The position numbers were made by a program, and so were the translations under genes. Source: VRUE01 sp963762205 (GTDB taxonomy: Bacteria; Actinomycetota; Thermoleophilia; Solirubrobacterales; 70-9). Taken from it: DNA of 64,000 bases. Below the pieces are notes generated by a model, which was not told the DNA's origin, searched no databases, and worked only from the letters and a program-made list of their open reading frames with translations. This document shows positions 17,346 through 28,634 of the stretch, one piece after another (position 1 is the stretch's first letter; every line of letters begins with the position of its first letter). The stretch covers positions 310,001-374,000 of the forward strand of contig CAVXJZ010000003.1 in NCBI GenBank assembly GCA_963762205.1, in the 5' to 3' direction.

Positions 17346-20196
17346 ACGCGCGAGCAGGGGAAGACCGGACGATCAGGACGGAGAGAACTATGAGGCAGAG
17401 GGCGACCCGATCCCAGTTCGCGTCCAGGAGGAGGAATGCCCTGCGGACCAAGCTTGCCCTCTGCGCGGCCGCGGCGGCGCTGGCTGGCATCGGAGGCGCG
17501 CTGTTCCCGGGACTCGCACAGGCCGATAATCAAATCCAGCATTTCTTCGCCGAACCGACGACCACCCAAGCCGGCGGTCATCCGGACGTCATCACCGAGG
17601 TTGCTTTCGGCAATCGCCTCGCGGACGGGCCCTCCGAAGGGCCCAACACCTGCAACTGCAGCGACGGCAGGGCGGTCACCGTTCATCTTCCAACCGGGGT
17701 GATCGGAAATCCGCAAACCCAGCCGACATGTTCGCTCGCCGAGTTCAGCCGAGTCGAATGCCCGGTCGAGTCACAGATGGGGTACGCCTGGGTTCTGATC
17801 GCGGAAGCGATCCCGGTCAAGCAACCGGCCTTCAACCTAGTGCCACGCCCGCAGGAACCCGGGTTACTCGGCTTCGTGGTCCCGATCGTCAACGGGCCCT
17901 CGTTCATAACGATCTCGTCCCGAACGGACAGCGATTACGGTTTGGACGTCGAGTCCACGGGCTTCCACCACCTGCTGCCCCCCGACACGGCCAACGTGAC
18001 GCTTTGGGGCGTCCCGGCTGCTGACCAGAACGACGATTTGCGGCTCCCCTTCGGCTTCGGCAGCGGAGGAGAACTCTGCACCGGCGAACCCGAGGAACCC
18101 TGCGAACCGCCGACACCGTCCGACGCACCGGAGACGCCGTTCCTGCAGAACCCGACAACCTGTGGGATTCCGCTGACCGCGACGGTCGATGTCCTCTCCT
18201 ACGACGGAGAGACGACACACGCCGCAGACTCATGGCCCGCAACCACCGGATGTGAGCAGCTCGCTTTCAACCCGAGCCTGACAGCGCAGCCCACAACCAC
18301 CAAAGCCGATTCGGCAACCGGTTTGGACGTCAATCTGAAAGCACCGCAGACTCAGAGTGCCACGGTCCCTTCGGCCTCGGAGTTGAAGGCGACGACCGTG
18401 ATTCTCCCCGAGGGCTTTTCGATCAACCCGAATGCCGCCGACGGGAAGAGTTCCTGCAGTGACGCGCTGGCGAACTTCGGCACGAGGCTCGCTGCGCAAT
18501 GCCCGGAGACCTCGAAGGTCGGCACGATCGAGATCGACAGCTCGGCCCTGCCGGCTGAGCTGCCGGGAGCCATCTATCTGGGCCAGCCACAGCCCGGCAA
18601 CAAGTACCGGATCTTCATCTCCGGTGATGGGTTCGGGACCCACATCAAGTTGGCCGGAATGCTCCAACTTGACCCGCAGACAGGACGGATGGTCGTCTCC
18701 TTCAAAGACCTGCCCCAGACTCCGCTTCAGGGATTCAGCTTCCACTTCTTCGGATCCGAGCGGGGGCTCCTGGCGACCCCGACCCAGTGCGGAAACTACG
18801 CCGTACAGGCCGAATACGAACCGTGGGACGCGGCCCTGCCGAACCAGGCGTCGTTCGGCTCGTTCGGCATCGACTCCGGGCCCGGCGGGACGCCCTGCCC
18901 GGGTGCCGTTCGCCCGTTCAACGCCGGGATGATCGCCGGCAATTCGGACAACACGGCCGGTGCCTTCACCAACCTGCTGCTACGGGCGATACGCGCCGAC
19001 GGTGAACAGAACATGGTCCACATCAATGCCGTCACGCCGCCCGGCTTCTCGGCGAACATCTCCGGCATCCCCTACTGCCCGGAGTCGGCGATCGCCACGC
19101 TGCAGACCCCCGGCTACCCGGGCCTGACCGAGCTGGCCAGTTCGGCCTGCCCGGCGGCGAGCCGGGTCGGCACCATGTACGCAGGGACCGGCGCAGGGGC
19201 CCACTCGCTCAACTCGCCGGGGGCAAGATCTATCTCGCCGGCCCCTACAAAGGCGCGCCGCTCTCGCTGATGTTCGTGGTTCCGGCGGTCTCCGGGCCCT
19301 ACGACCTCGGCAACGTCGCGATCCGCGCCGCGGTCCAGGTCGATCCGACGTCCGCCCAGATCACCACCCTCTCCGACCGGATTCCAGAGATTCTCGATGG
19401 GATTCCGCTGCGAATCCGATACCTCCACTTCGACTTCGACCGAGCCGGCTTCACCCTCAACCCGACCAATTGCGAACCGTTCGCCGTGGACGGACAGATC
19501 ATCGGCAACCAGGGCGGGGTCGCCGAACCATCGGCCCACTTCCAGGTGGCCAACTGCGTCGACCTCGGCTTCGGCCCCAAGCTCGGCCTGAAGCTCAAGG
19601 GCTCCCCCAAACGCCGCAGCCATCCGGCCCTCCGAGCGGTGCTCAGGGCGCGCGCGGGCGAATCCAACATCTCGCGCACCGTGGTGACCATGCCGAAAGA
19701 GCTCCTCCTGGACAACGCGCATATCGGCACCGTCTGCACCAGAGTTCAGTTCGCGGCGAATTCATGCCCCGCGGCCTCCGTCTACGGCCGGGCGACGGCC
19801 AACACCCCGCTGCTGGACCAGCCCCTCTCGGGCCCGGTCTATCTGCGCTCCTCCAGCCACAAATTGCCCGACCTGGTCGCAGACCTGGAGGGCCAGGTCG
19901 ATCTCGAGCTGGCCGCGCGGATCGACAGCGCCAAGAACGGCGGCCTCCGGACGCGCTTCCTAACGCTGCCTGATGCCCCGGTAACCAAGTTCGTCCTCGA
20001 CATGAAGGGCGGCAAGAAGGGCCTGCTGGTCAATAGCAAGAGTCTCTGCAAAGCCACCAGGAAGGCCGCGGTGAAGCTGGTCGGCCAGAACGGGATGAGC
20101 CGGAAACGGCGTACGAAGCTGCAGACGGCGTGTCGCCAGACGGGCAAGAGCAGCAGCCGACATAGGCGGCTCAACAGGGCGAAGGCGGTGCGATAG
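17342..20196 (+). CDS. Large secreted beta-rich protein (type B, first copy), one frameshift
   Basis: About 950 aa. ATG 17342 overlaps the type A stop (ATGA). The signal peptide is TKLALCAAAAALAGIGGALF, cleaved near GLAQA. The mature start QAGGHPDVITE, the repeated unit pair LPEGFSINPNAADGKSSCSD / CPETSKVGTIEI, GFSFHFFGSERGLLATPTQC and SDYGLDVESTGF are all shared with the type B copy at 23956. The frame breaks near 19215, where a G run is one short (SPGG then KIYLAGPYKGAPLSL expected), and resumes to TAG 20196. A basic tail (KSSSRHRRLNRAKAVR) ends it. No named domain is recognised. It is probably the partner of the type A protein outside the cell. Confidence 0.75.
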
Positions 20197-20199
20197 GCG

Positions 20200-23100
20200 A
20201 TGCGGACGACGAGCAGAGGGCCAGAGACGATGCAGAGCAACGATCACAGGGAAGGGAAGGTGGGTCGCCAGCGAAGCGAAGCGTCCGCCGGGATCGTCGG
20301 AGGCCCGCGCCGCGTCACCTTTCTCGCCGTAGCTCTCTGTGCGTCGCTGATCGCGCTGGCCTTCGCCGCCGCGGCTTCGGCCAAGGTCGTCAACCTGCGC
20401 GTATACGACGGCGTCTACCCCGCGGGCTCCTTCTTCGGCACCGGCTCGGTTGGTGGGCCGGCCCCCTTCGGCACTCAGCTGAGGCCGCTGGCCATCAACC
20501 AGGAAAACGGCGACATCATCGTCGGTTACAACGGCTACATCTACAAGTTCAACGAAGCGGGGGAACCGGCGGAATTCACCGCCATCGCGCCCAACACGGT
20601 TCTCTCCCCCAGTCCCTCAACACCTTCGGTGACATGGCCGTGGACAACTCCGGCGGCGCCGGCGGGGCCGGCGAAGGTGAACAGGGGCGCATCTACGCCG
20701 CAAACGAAAACGGACCGATCAACGCCTGGAAAGCGAACGGCGAACCACTCGGAGGCAACTTTCCTCTGGCCTATCCCAGCGCCTGCGCCCTCGAGGTGGC
20801 CCCGAACGGAAACCTCTGGGCGGCGCAATGGACCGGAGGCCTGCTAGTCAAGGAGTTCACCCCGGACGGCGTTGAAACCGGAAACGAATTCAACGCAGGG
20901 GTTGGCGTCTGCGGCATGGCGATCGACTGAACGGATTCTTCTACCTCTCACAATGGAACCAGGCCCAGCACACCTATAAGTTCAGCCCCACCGGTGAAAA
21001 CCTCGGCGTCTTCGATGCCGACTGGGGCGCATCTTCAAGACATCGAGGTCGACCGTTCCGACGACCATGTCTATACCCAGCGCACGACCTACATCAACGA
21101 GTTCGACTCCTCGGGCGCGCTGATCGTCAAATTCGCCACGCCCGAAGGCGAATACCTGGGCCTGTCCAACGCGCAGGGCGTGGCCGTCAACGAAACGACG
21201 CACATAGTCTACGGCGCCAACAACCGGACGACGGGCATACACGACCCCGGCGTCGACAGGTTCGTGCGGACTGGGGAAATCACGATCCCGGACGTGACCA
21301 CCGGCAGCGCGAGCGTGACGCCGACCACCGCCTCGCTGACCGGTGAAGTCGATCCGGACCTCGCGAACGCCGGCACGCCGATCAATCTCTGCAACTTCGA
21401 ATGGGGCACCAACCCGGCCAATCTCAGCAACGACATCCCCTGCGATCAGGCGCTTCCGATCAACAGCCCCACCGCTGTCACGGCGGAAATCAACGAAGGG
21501 CTCTCCCTTGGCACCACCTACTATTACAAACTCACCGCGGCCAATGAAGGCAACGAAGTCCTCTCGGTTGGTGGCATCCAGGAATTCGAGCCCGCGGGTC
21601 CGCCCGAAATCAGCGAAGAGGCCGTCTCCGAAGTAAACACCGACGGGGCACGGATCTCGGCGAACGTCAGCCCCGGTGGTGGCGACACGACCTACCGGAT
21701 CGAATACGGGGAGACCGAAGGATACGGGAACAACGTGCCCGAACCCGATGGCGAACTTCAGGACAACCTTGTCGCGGAGGACATAAGCCACGCGCTTTCC
21801 GGCCTCACCGCAGGAACCGTCTACCACTATCGGATCTGGGCCAACAACCCGAACGGCACCACCCTCGGTGAAGACCATGCCTTCACGACGTTCCCGTCGG
21901 AGCCGGGTGGGATCGACCCATGTCCGAACGCCCAGGTGCGGCAGCAGACCGGCGCCGCAAAGCTCCTGGACTGCCGCGCCTACGAGCTGGCCTCGGCTGC
22001 GAACACGGTGGTTACGACGTGCAGTCCGACATCGTCCCGGGCCTGGAAACGCTGGGACCACAGCCGCGCGCCGTTGACCGGGTTCTCTACTCGGTTCACT
22101 TCGGCAAAATCCCCGGCGCGGGCGAGCCCACCAACTACGGGCTCGACCCGTACGTGGCGTCGCGTGGCTCCAGCGGCTGGAACACCGCCTACGTGGGCAT
22201 TCCGGCAAGCGGCACGCCGTCGACGGTGCCGTTCGGCTCGCCCTTGGCGGGGTCGAGCAGCGGCCTCGGGGCGTTTGCTTTCGGTGGAGGGGTTCTCTGC
22301 GATCCCTGCTTCTCGGATGGCTCGACCGGCATCCCCGTCCGCATGGCCAACGGCAGCCTCGTGCAGGGGATGAAGGGATCGCTCAACCCGGGTCCCGGTG
22401 CCGAACCGGCGGGCGAGGTGCGCAGGCCTCTCTCCGACGACGGCAGCCACCTCGTCTTCGGCTCGACCGCGAAATTCGAGCCGGCCGGGAACAACGGCAG
22501 CCTGACGATCTACGACCGCAACCTGAATGCGGGAACGACCCAGGTCGCCTCGACGCTGCCAGGCGGGTCGACGATGACGGGAACGGTCGCCGGACTGGAC
22601 ATCGCGGCTGACGGCAGCCGGGTTCTGGTCGGCCGAGAAGTGAGCACCGACGAAGCGGGCAACACCTATTACGACCTTTACATGCACGTCGGCACGAACC
22701 CGAATTCGGTGACGGTGGCCGACACCGCGAGCGGCGTCATCTACAACGGTATGACCAGTGATGGCAGCATGGTCTTCTTCACGACTCCCGATGCTCTGGC
22801 AGGCGACGGCGACGCCAGTGCTGATCTGTTCCGTGCCGACGTCAGCGCCTCGAGCGCCGTCGTTTCGCGCGTCTCGACCGGCACCGGGGGAACCGGCAAT
22901 ACCGATGTCTGCAATCCGGTGGAAGGAAAAGAAAGCCCGCACTGGAACAGAGTGTCCGGTGGACCTGACTGCGGCGTCGTCGCCCTCGCCGGGGGTTCCG
23001 GCGTGGCGTCGGGCAACGGCACGGTCTTCTTCCTCTCGCCGGAGGAACTCGACGGATCCGGGATCGAAGACGACGCGAACCTGTTCGTCGCTCGGCCGGG

Positions 23101-23956
23101 TGGCGCCCCGGTGCACGTCGCGACGGTGGAGCCTGACGGCGAAATGTCGACCAACGCGGTTTACGACAGCGAGATCCACCGCTACCGCGACTTCCAGGTC
23201 AGCCAGAGCGGCGACCACGCCGTCCTCGCCTCGACCCTGCCGCTGAGCGGCTTCAACACGTTGGGTCACAGCCAGGTATTCCGCTACGACACGAACACCG
23301 ACACCGTGGCTTGCGTCTCGTGCGCCGTCACGGGAGCCGCGCCGACAGGCGAGACGATCCTTTCGTCGGGCCTCAACCTGGCGGACGACGGCGGTGTCTT
23401 CTTCAGCTCCTCGGAACCGCTGGTACTGCGCGATACGAACAATGCGTCGGACGTCTACGAGTGGAAGAACGGCAAACAGCAGCTCGTTTCCACCGGGATC
23501 AGCGAGTTCGCCGCGAGCCTGCTCTCGGTCAGCGCCGACGGCGTGAACGCCTTCTTCTTCACGCGCGCGACACTGGTGCCGCAGGACGAAAACGGCAACC
23601 TGATGAAGGTCTATAACGCGCGTGCCGGAGGCGGGTTCCTGGCGATCCCACCGCTGCCCCTCTGCGCCGCCAAGGACGAGTGTCACGGTCCGGGCACGCA
23701 GCCGGCGCTGCCTCCGCCGATCGGCACGTTCAAGGGTCAGGGCGGAAACTCCCAGGAGGACTGTGGGGCGCACAGCCGGGCAGCCAAGAGGCAATCGCGC
23801 CGCGCCAAGAGGCTGAGGCGGATCGCGAGGCGGGTCTCCTCGAATGGGCGGCTCAAGAAACGGCTGAACCGCCGCGCCCGCCGGGTGGTTCGCACCGCCA
23901 GACGGCAGAGCAACTCGGCCAAGCGATGCCGCCGTCGCAGCGCAAGGGGGGCGTGA
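20200..23956 (+). CDS. Giant secreted beta-propeller/Fn3-like protein (type A', second copy), four frameshifts
   Basis: About 1,250 aa, starting at ATG 20200, three bases after the type B stop. The signal peptide is FLAVALCASLIALAFAAAAS-AKA. It has a shorter propeller than the first copy, two Fn3-like units (GTTYYYKLTAANEGNE, GTVYHYRIWANNPNG), the signature CPNAQVRQQTGAAKLLDCRA, a PD40-like half (LSDDGSHLVFGSTAKF, GLDIAADGSRVLVG) and an Arg-rich tail (RAAKRQSRRAKRLRRIARRV). Single-base breaks are needed near 20612 (C run), 20926, 21027 (G run) and 22008 (G run) to join the pieces; each lies where the first copy is continuous. These look like sequence errors, but a degraded gene is not excluded. 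Confidence 0.7.
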
Positions 23957-26727
23957 TGAGGACGCGGGGAAACAGAATTCGAGCGATCACGATGGAGACG
24001 GCGATGAGCACGATCACGACCAACCGACGGACCCAACGGCGGCAGCGCGGGCTGCTTGCCGGGCTCGCCTCCTGTGGCGCCGTTCTCATCCTGTTCGTGG
24101 TGCTCGCAGCCAAACCCGCGGCGGCCGCAGAGCAGATCAACTCGTTCAACGCCTCGGTTTCGACAGATCAGGCCGGTGGCCATCCCGACGTGAGCTTCGA
24201 CTTCGCGCTGGATAATCCCGGGGAACCGGAGGCCGCCAGCGATGTGATCCTCAACCTGCCGGAGGGACTGTTCGGCAACCCCAATGCGGTGCGCCGGTGT
24301 ACCTCGGTCGACTATGCCCTACAACAGTGCCCGACGGCCTCGCAGGTGGGCATCGTGACGATTCGTGCCAACTACCTGGGCAATCCCGAAAACCTGCTCG
24401 GCACGGCACCCCTCTACTACGTCGAACCTCAGTCGGAAGAAGAAACTGTCCGCTTCGCCTTCATCGTGCCCGCTCTTCAGATTCCGATCAGCGCCCCGGT
24501 CGCGGTGCGGACGGGCTCTGACTACGGCCTCAGGTTCACCGTCTCGGGTCTCACCCAGCTCATCCCGCTTGCCGGCGTGGCAATGAAAGTCTGGGGCTTC
24601 CCGGCCTCGGCCGCCAACAACGGCGACCGCTTTGCCAAAGGCTCACCGGGTGAACCGGCGGGATGCCCGGGCATTGAAGACACCAGCTGCGAATTCGCGA
24701 ACGCGGCTGGCACAGCGGTCCACCCGATGATCGACAACCCGACCGTGTGCACCGGCCAGAACCTGCCGGTGACGCTGAGCGCCCGCACCTACCAGGACCC
24801 CGGCAAACTGACCCATGCGGAAGATCAGCTCTCGCCGGTCACCGGTTGCGAGAAACTCAACTTCTACCCGGTTCTCAACGCTTCGCTGACGACCGACGAA
24901 ACCGATGCCCCTTCGGGGCTGGACCTCGAGTTGCGGGCCAAACAGTTCCTGAGCGCCGCCCTCTCCCCCTCGCAGATCAGGTCGGCGACCGTGACCCTGC
25001 CGCAGGGCCTGACGATCAACCCCGACGCCGCGGACGGCCAGAGCGCCTGCCCCGACGCGCTCGCGAACTTCGGCAGCGAGGCGCCGGCCAACTGCCCCGA
25101 CAACGCGAAAATCGGCAATATGGAGTTGGAAACGCCCGCCCTTGACGGCCCGATCAAAGGCTCCCTCTATTTCGGGGAACCGAAGCCAGGAGACCAGTAT
25201 CGGATCTTCCTCGTCGCCGACGGCTTCGGCATTCACGCCAAGCTGGTCGGCTCGCTTCAGCCCGACCCGGCGACCGGTCAGGTCACGGCCTTCTTCACCG
25301 ACCTGCCGCAGGTACCTTTCGAAAGCTTCAGTTTCCACATCTTCGCTTCCGATCGGGGGCTCTTGGCGACGCCGACCCAATGCGCGACCTACAGGGTGGA
25401 GTCGAACTTCAAACCCTGGAACTCGGTCCTCGCGGACCAGCCCTCGAGTCCCAACTTCGAACTGAGCTCCGGCCCCAACGGTCGACCCTGTCCCGGGCAG
25501 ATCCGTCCCTTCGGACCGATGCTGGTTGCCGGAGCCTCGAACCCCCTGGCGGGCGCCTTCAGCAGCTTCCACCTGAGACTGGACCGCGACGACGGCGACC
25601 AGTTCCTCGGCGACCTCAACTTCCGGATGCCCCCCGGGTTCACCGGAGACCTGCGCGGGATCAGCTATTGCCCGGAGGCCGCGATCATCGCCGCCGCCCA
25701 GAACCAGGGTCGCAGCGAGCAGGCCGCCCCGAGCTGCCCCGCCTCCAGCCAGATCGGCACCACCAACGTCGCGGCCGGGCCCGGTGTCAATCCCTTCAAC
25801 GCAGTCGGGAGGATGTACCTGGCCGGTCCATTGAAAGGCGCGCCGCTCAGCCTGGCGGCGGTCACCCCCGCGCTGGCGGGCCCCTATGACTACGGTGTCG
25901 TGGTCGTTCGGGTCGCGCTTCACGTCGATCAGCGCACCGCCCAGGTTTCGGCGCTCTCGGACACGGTTCCCCAGATCATCGGCGGGGTGCCGATCCGGAT
26001 GCGCTCGATCCAGGTCAACATCGACCGCGAACGGTTTACGATCAACCCGACCAACTGCTCGAACCTCTCGGTCAACTCCGAAGGCGTCGGCGACCAGGGG
26101 ACCATTGCCGGCTTCTCGTCCTACTTCCACGCCGTCAATTGCCGGAGTCTCGGCTTCAGGCCGAAGATGACGATTCGTCAGCTGGGGAAGCGCGGCCAGA
26201 CCAGGCGGAGCAAGAACCCAAAGCTGAGGTTTGATGTGTGGTCGCGAAGCGGAGACACCAACGTGAGCCGGGTCGGCGTGACCCTGCCGAAGGCGTTCGA
26301 GATCGACCAGAGCCATCTCGGCAACCTGTGCTCCAAATCGGAGCTCGAAGCCAATCAGTGCGCGGGCCACAAGCCGATCGGCAAGGTCTGGGTCAAATCG
26401 CCGCTGCTCGACCGGCGGCTCAGCGGGCCGACCTTCTCCGTGTCTGGCTTCGGCAACCTCCCGCGGGTCGCATTCATCCTCCGCGGTCAGGTGACCCTCA
26501 TCCCGCTGGCCGAATCATCCTCGGTCAAGGGCCGCCTGAAGACGGTCGTCCCGGTCGTCCCCGACGCACCGATCGGCCATTTCCGCTTCGTCCTGTACGG
26601 CGGCAAGCGGGGCTATCTCGTCAACACCCGCAACCTCTGCAACGGCAACCCGGTCGTCTCGGTCCGCTTCAAGGGCCATAACAGCAGGCGGCAGAACCAG
26701 AACGTGAACGTCAAGACACCCTGCTAG
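23956..26727 (+). CDS. Large secreted beta-rich protein (type B', second copy)
   Basis: 923 aa, intact. ATG 23956 shares one base with the type A' stop (TGATG). After a basic N-terminus comes a signal segment (GLASCGAVLILFVVLAAKPA, then AAA). It shares QAGGHPDV, LPEGLFGNPNAV, LPQGLTINPDAADGQSACPD, SFSFHIFASDRGLLATPTQC, MYLAGPLKGAPLSL and the C-terminal YGGKRGYLVNTRNLCNG with the first type B copy, so the A-B pair is duplicated. Cys residues come in conserved pairs, suggesting disulfides. There is no transmembrane anchor at the C-terminus. Function unknown; a surface or extracellular role is inferred from the signal peptide only. Confidence 0.78.
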   Translation: MRTRGNRIRAITMETAMSTITTNRRTQRRQRGLLAGLASCGAVLILFVVLAAKPAAAAEQINSFNASVSTDQAGGHPDVSFDFALDNPGEPEAASDVILNLPEGLFGNPNAVRRCTSVDYALQQCPTASQVGIVTIRANYLGNPENLLGTAPLYYVEPQSEEETVRFAFIVPALQIPISAPVAVRTGSDYGLRFTVSGLTQLIPLAGVAMKVWGFPASAANNGDRFAKGSPGEPAGCPGIEDTSCEFANAAGTAVHPMIDNPTVCTGQNLPVTLSARTYQDPGKLTHAEDQLSPVTGCEKLNFYPVLNASLTTDETDAPSGLDLELRAKQFLSAALSPSQIRSATVTLPQGLTINPDAADGQSACPDALANFGSEAPANCPDNAKIGNMELETPALDGPIKGSLYFGEPKPGDQYRIFLVADGFGIHAKLVGSLQPDPATGQVTAFFTDLPQVPFESFSFHIFASDRGLLATPTQCATYRVESNFKPWNSVLADQPSSPNFELSSGPNGRPCPGQIRPFGPMLVAGASNPLAGAFSSFHLRLDRDDGDQFLGDLNFRMPPGFTGDLRGISYCPEAAIIAAAQNQGRSEQAAPSCPASSQIGTTNVAAGPGVNPFNAVGRMYLAGPLKGAPLSLAAVTPALAGPYDYGVVVVRVALHVDQRTAQVSALSDTVPQIIGGVPIRMRSIQVNIDRERFTINPTNCSNLSVNSEGVGDQGTIAGFSSYFHAVNCRSLGFRPKMTIRQLGKRGQTRRSKNPKLRFDVWSRSGDTNVSRVGVTLPKAFEIDQSHLGNLCSKSELEANQCAGHKPIGKVWVKSPLLDRRLSGPTFSVSGFGNLPRVAFILRGQVTLIPLAESSSVKGRLKTVVPVVPDAPIGHFRFVLYGGKRGYLVNTRNLCNGNPVVSVRFKGHNSRRQNQNVNVKTPC

Positions 26728-26885
26728 GGCGCGCTGTGCGCTCGGGGCGGCCGCAGCTTGTGTGCTGGCGATGGACCCGCCTCGCGCTGAGCCGCGCCCG
26801 GCCCATCGTGAATCCTCCCCTGCCGAAAAAAGAGAGCCGCGCGGCGCGGGCGCGGGCGCTGGCCGCGGCGTAGCGCGCCTGTCTT
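26728..26885. other. Spacer between the type B' gene and repeat copy 2
   Basis: GC-rich spacer with no gene I can support. No integrase fragment, insertion sequence or tRNA 5' half is visible before the repeat. Confidence 0.45.
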
Positions 26886-26933
26886 TCGGTCTTTCAAGCC
26901 GAAGGTCGCGAGTTCGATTCTCGTCGGGCGCAT
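26886..26933 (+). repeat. Direct repeat copy 2 of tRNA-Glu 3' end (putative att)
   Basis: Exact 48-base copy of 12130-12177 (anticodon stem to discriminator). The matching 5' half (acceptor strand, D arm) is absent upstream, so it is not a tRNA gene. It marks the right end of the first island segment and the left end of the second. Confidence 0.85.
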
Positions 26934-26934
26934 C

Positions 26935-26964
26935 GAGAACCCCCGGATCTGCGGGGGTGTTCTC
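26935..26964 (+). terminator. Hairpin directly after repeat copy 2
   Basis: GAGAAC-CCCCG pairs with CGGGG-(GT)-GTTCTC, about 11 bp with a two-base bulge. The position matches a tRNA terminator and suggests that the tRNA's original 3' flank travelled with the repeat. Confidence 0.6.
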
Positions 26965-27060
26965 ATCTCGGCGGGTATTTGATCTCGATCCCAGCAATCA
27001 TTCAAGCTTCATTCTGCCGCGAATTTGTCGCCGACACCGCCGGCGAGGATTGGTGGCGAC

Positions 27061-27093
27061 CCATCCCCGGTAGGTAAGCCCCACCGGGGATGG
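27061..27093 (-). terminator. Hairpin terminator of the secreted EEP gene
   Basis: CCATCCCCGGT and ACCGGGGATGG form a perfect 11-bp stem around an 11-base loop, 16 bases past the stop of the minus-strand gene at 27109. Confidence 0.7.
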
Positions 27094-27108
27094 CCGCTTG
27101 TGAGCTGC

Positions 27109-28287
27109 CTAGTGGCCGAGGTGCAGGACGCTGACCACCCCCGCGTGGTCGGAGGGCCAGAACGGCGGTTCTTCCTGGAACCGCGTGTCCCCGATCAGCT
27201 CGGCCTCGTCTCCATGCGAGCGGGCGGCCCCGCGACTGAGGATCAGATCGATCCGGGTCTGCAACGAGGAAACAAGGTTGTTCAGCGCCCCCGGCGCGAG
27301 CGGCGGGGTGATCGATTCCTGGCAGCACGAGCTGCCGGGGCCGAGCTGTCCCTCATCCCAAGCGTCACGGAATTTGCCGGGCGCGGTGAGCTGCGCGTAG
27401 GAGGTGGTCGTAGAGCCGTCCGACGCGGAGTTGAAGTCGCCGGTGGCGACGATCGTCCTGCCCTTGCCCGGACCCGCGAGGAACTCGGCCGCCTGCGCTT
27501 CTTGCACGAACGGCGATTCCTCGGTTTCGAGGTGGGTGTCGACGAACCGGAACGGCCGGCGCTTCAGCTTCGCGTGGATACTGGCCCAGCCGCGGTCAAA
27601 CGACAGCGGGCCGACCGGCGATTCGATGACCTGCTGAGCGGTGTAGCGCCCGCTTTGCGGGTTGCTCCAGGTCAATCCCGGCGTGTCGTCGTTGACCAGG
27701 ATCACGTCGCGATCTTCGAGAGTCACCGCGCAGGTGAATTGCGGCCCTTCCAGGACGGGGCAGCTTGATTCCAACCCCACGAGCGGCGCAGGGCCGATGT
27801 TCGCGTTATGCGAGGTCGACGCGGCCGTGTAATGCAGACCCCTTGCTTCGAGCTCACCTTCCAGGATGGCGAGGAAGTCGTAGCCGGGGGGCGGGTTCAG
27901 GCCTTCGGTCGTCCACTTAGTGACCTCCTGCAGGCCGATCAGGTCCGGTTCCTTTTCCTGGATCTCATCGGCGATCGCTTCGGCACGCCGCGGGAAGTTC
28001 GTGTACTGCACGGTCGTGTAGATCTGCGCGACGGCTTCGACGAATCCTTCCGGGGTTATCGCTTCGAGCGCCGGCACGAGGCTGGAGCCCAGATAGAGGT
28101 TCTGGGTCATCACCGTCAAATCGCGCTTGCCGTGGCCGTGGTGGCCGTGATGCTTGGCGTGGTGATTGGGAGCGATGTGCCCCTTGCCTTTTCCATGGCC
28201 AAGCGCCATTGCCGGCAAGAAGGCGAGGACCAGGGCTGCTGCCATCGTCGCCAGGAAAGTGCGGCGAGGTGCGTGAGCGTGACTCAA
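27109..28287 (-). CDS. Secreted endonuclease/exonuclease/phosphatase-fold enzyme
   Basis: About 392 aa. TTG 28287 is preferred because AGGAGG lies five bases upstream; ATG 28302 is also in frame. The signal peptide (RRTFLATMAAALVLAFLPAM) is followed by a His/Gly/Lys-rich linker (HHAKHHGHHGHGK) that could bind metal. The EEP core is complete: MTQNLYLGSS, LIGLQEVTKW, VDTHLETEESP, VATGDFNSASDG and WPSDHAGVVSV. Two adjacent Cys (SSCCQES) and others suggest disulfides. It is an extracellular phosphodiesterase, such as a nuclease or sphingomyelinase-like enzyme; the substrate is unknown. It is the only recognisable enzyme in the second island segment. Confidence 0.78.
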   Translation of the reverse strand: MSHAHAPRRTFLATMAAALVLAFLPAMALGHGKGKGHIAPNHHAKHHGHHGHGKRDLTVMTQNLYLGSSLVPALEAITPEGFVEAVAQIYTTVQYTNFPRRAEAIADEIQEKEPDLIGLQEVTKWTTEGLNPPPGYDFLAILEGELEARGLHYTAASTSHNANIGPAPLVGLESSCPVLEGPQFTCAVTLEDRDVILVNDDTPGLTWSNPQSGRYTAQQVIESPVGPLSFDRGWASIHAKLKRRPFRFVDTHLETEESPFVQEAQAAEFLAGPGKGRTIVATGDFNSASDGSTTTSYAQLTAPGKFRDAWDEGQLGPGSSCCQESITPPLAPGALNNLVSSLQTRIDLILSRGAARSHGDEAELIGDTRFQEEPPFWPSDHAGVVSVLHLGH

Positions 28288-28634
28288 AGGTTTCCTCCTC
28301 ATTCCGTGATTGGTCGAGGCGCCCCCCTCGTGCCCATGCCACGGTGCCCGAAACCAATATACGCACATCCGCTTGCCGCCCTCTCAACGAGTCGAGCCGA
28401 TGGCGGGAGACGCAGCGACGCCTCAGCGAAATCGACCGAACTTGGGCGGGAGCGCGCGGCTCAAAGATTGTCGGCTAAGTCGAAGGTCGCGCCCAGCTCC
28501 GGTGCCTCGAGGCCGCCGATGAGCGGCGCTTCGCGCAGGACTCCCGTGCGATCGGTGCTGCGGAGCCGGCATTGGGGTGTGGTGTACGGTGTGGCGTCTC
28601 GGACCTGGGTCGAGCAAACGGGGGGACCGCGCGG
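28288..28634. other. Divergent intergenic region
   Basis: About 350 bases between the divergent EEP and repeat-protein genes. It should contain both promoters, but I find no convincing -35/-10 pair. TATATT on the minus strand near 28360 is the best -10 candidate, with a poorly spaced TTGAGA upstream. Confidence 0.3.

Noticed and set aside
26886..26933. A second tRNA-Glu gene
   Set aside because: Only the 3' part is present; no acceptor 5' strand or D arm lies upstream. The same applies at 31279.
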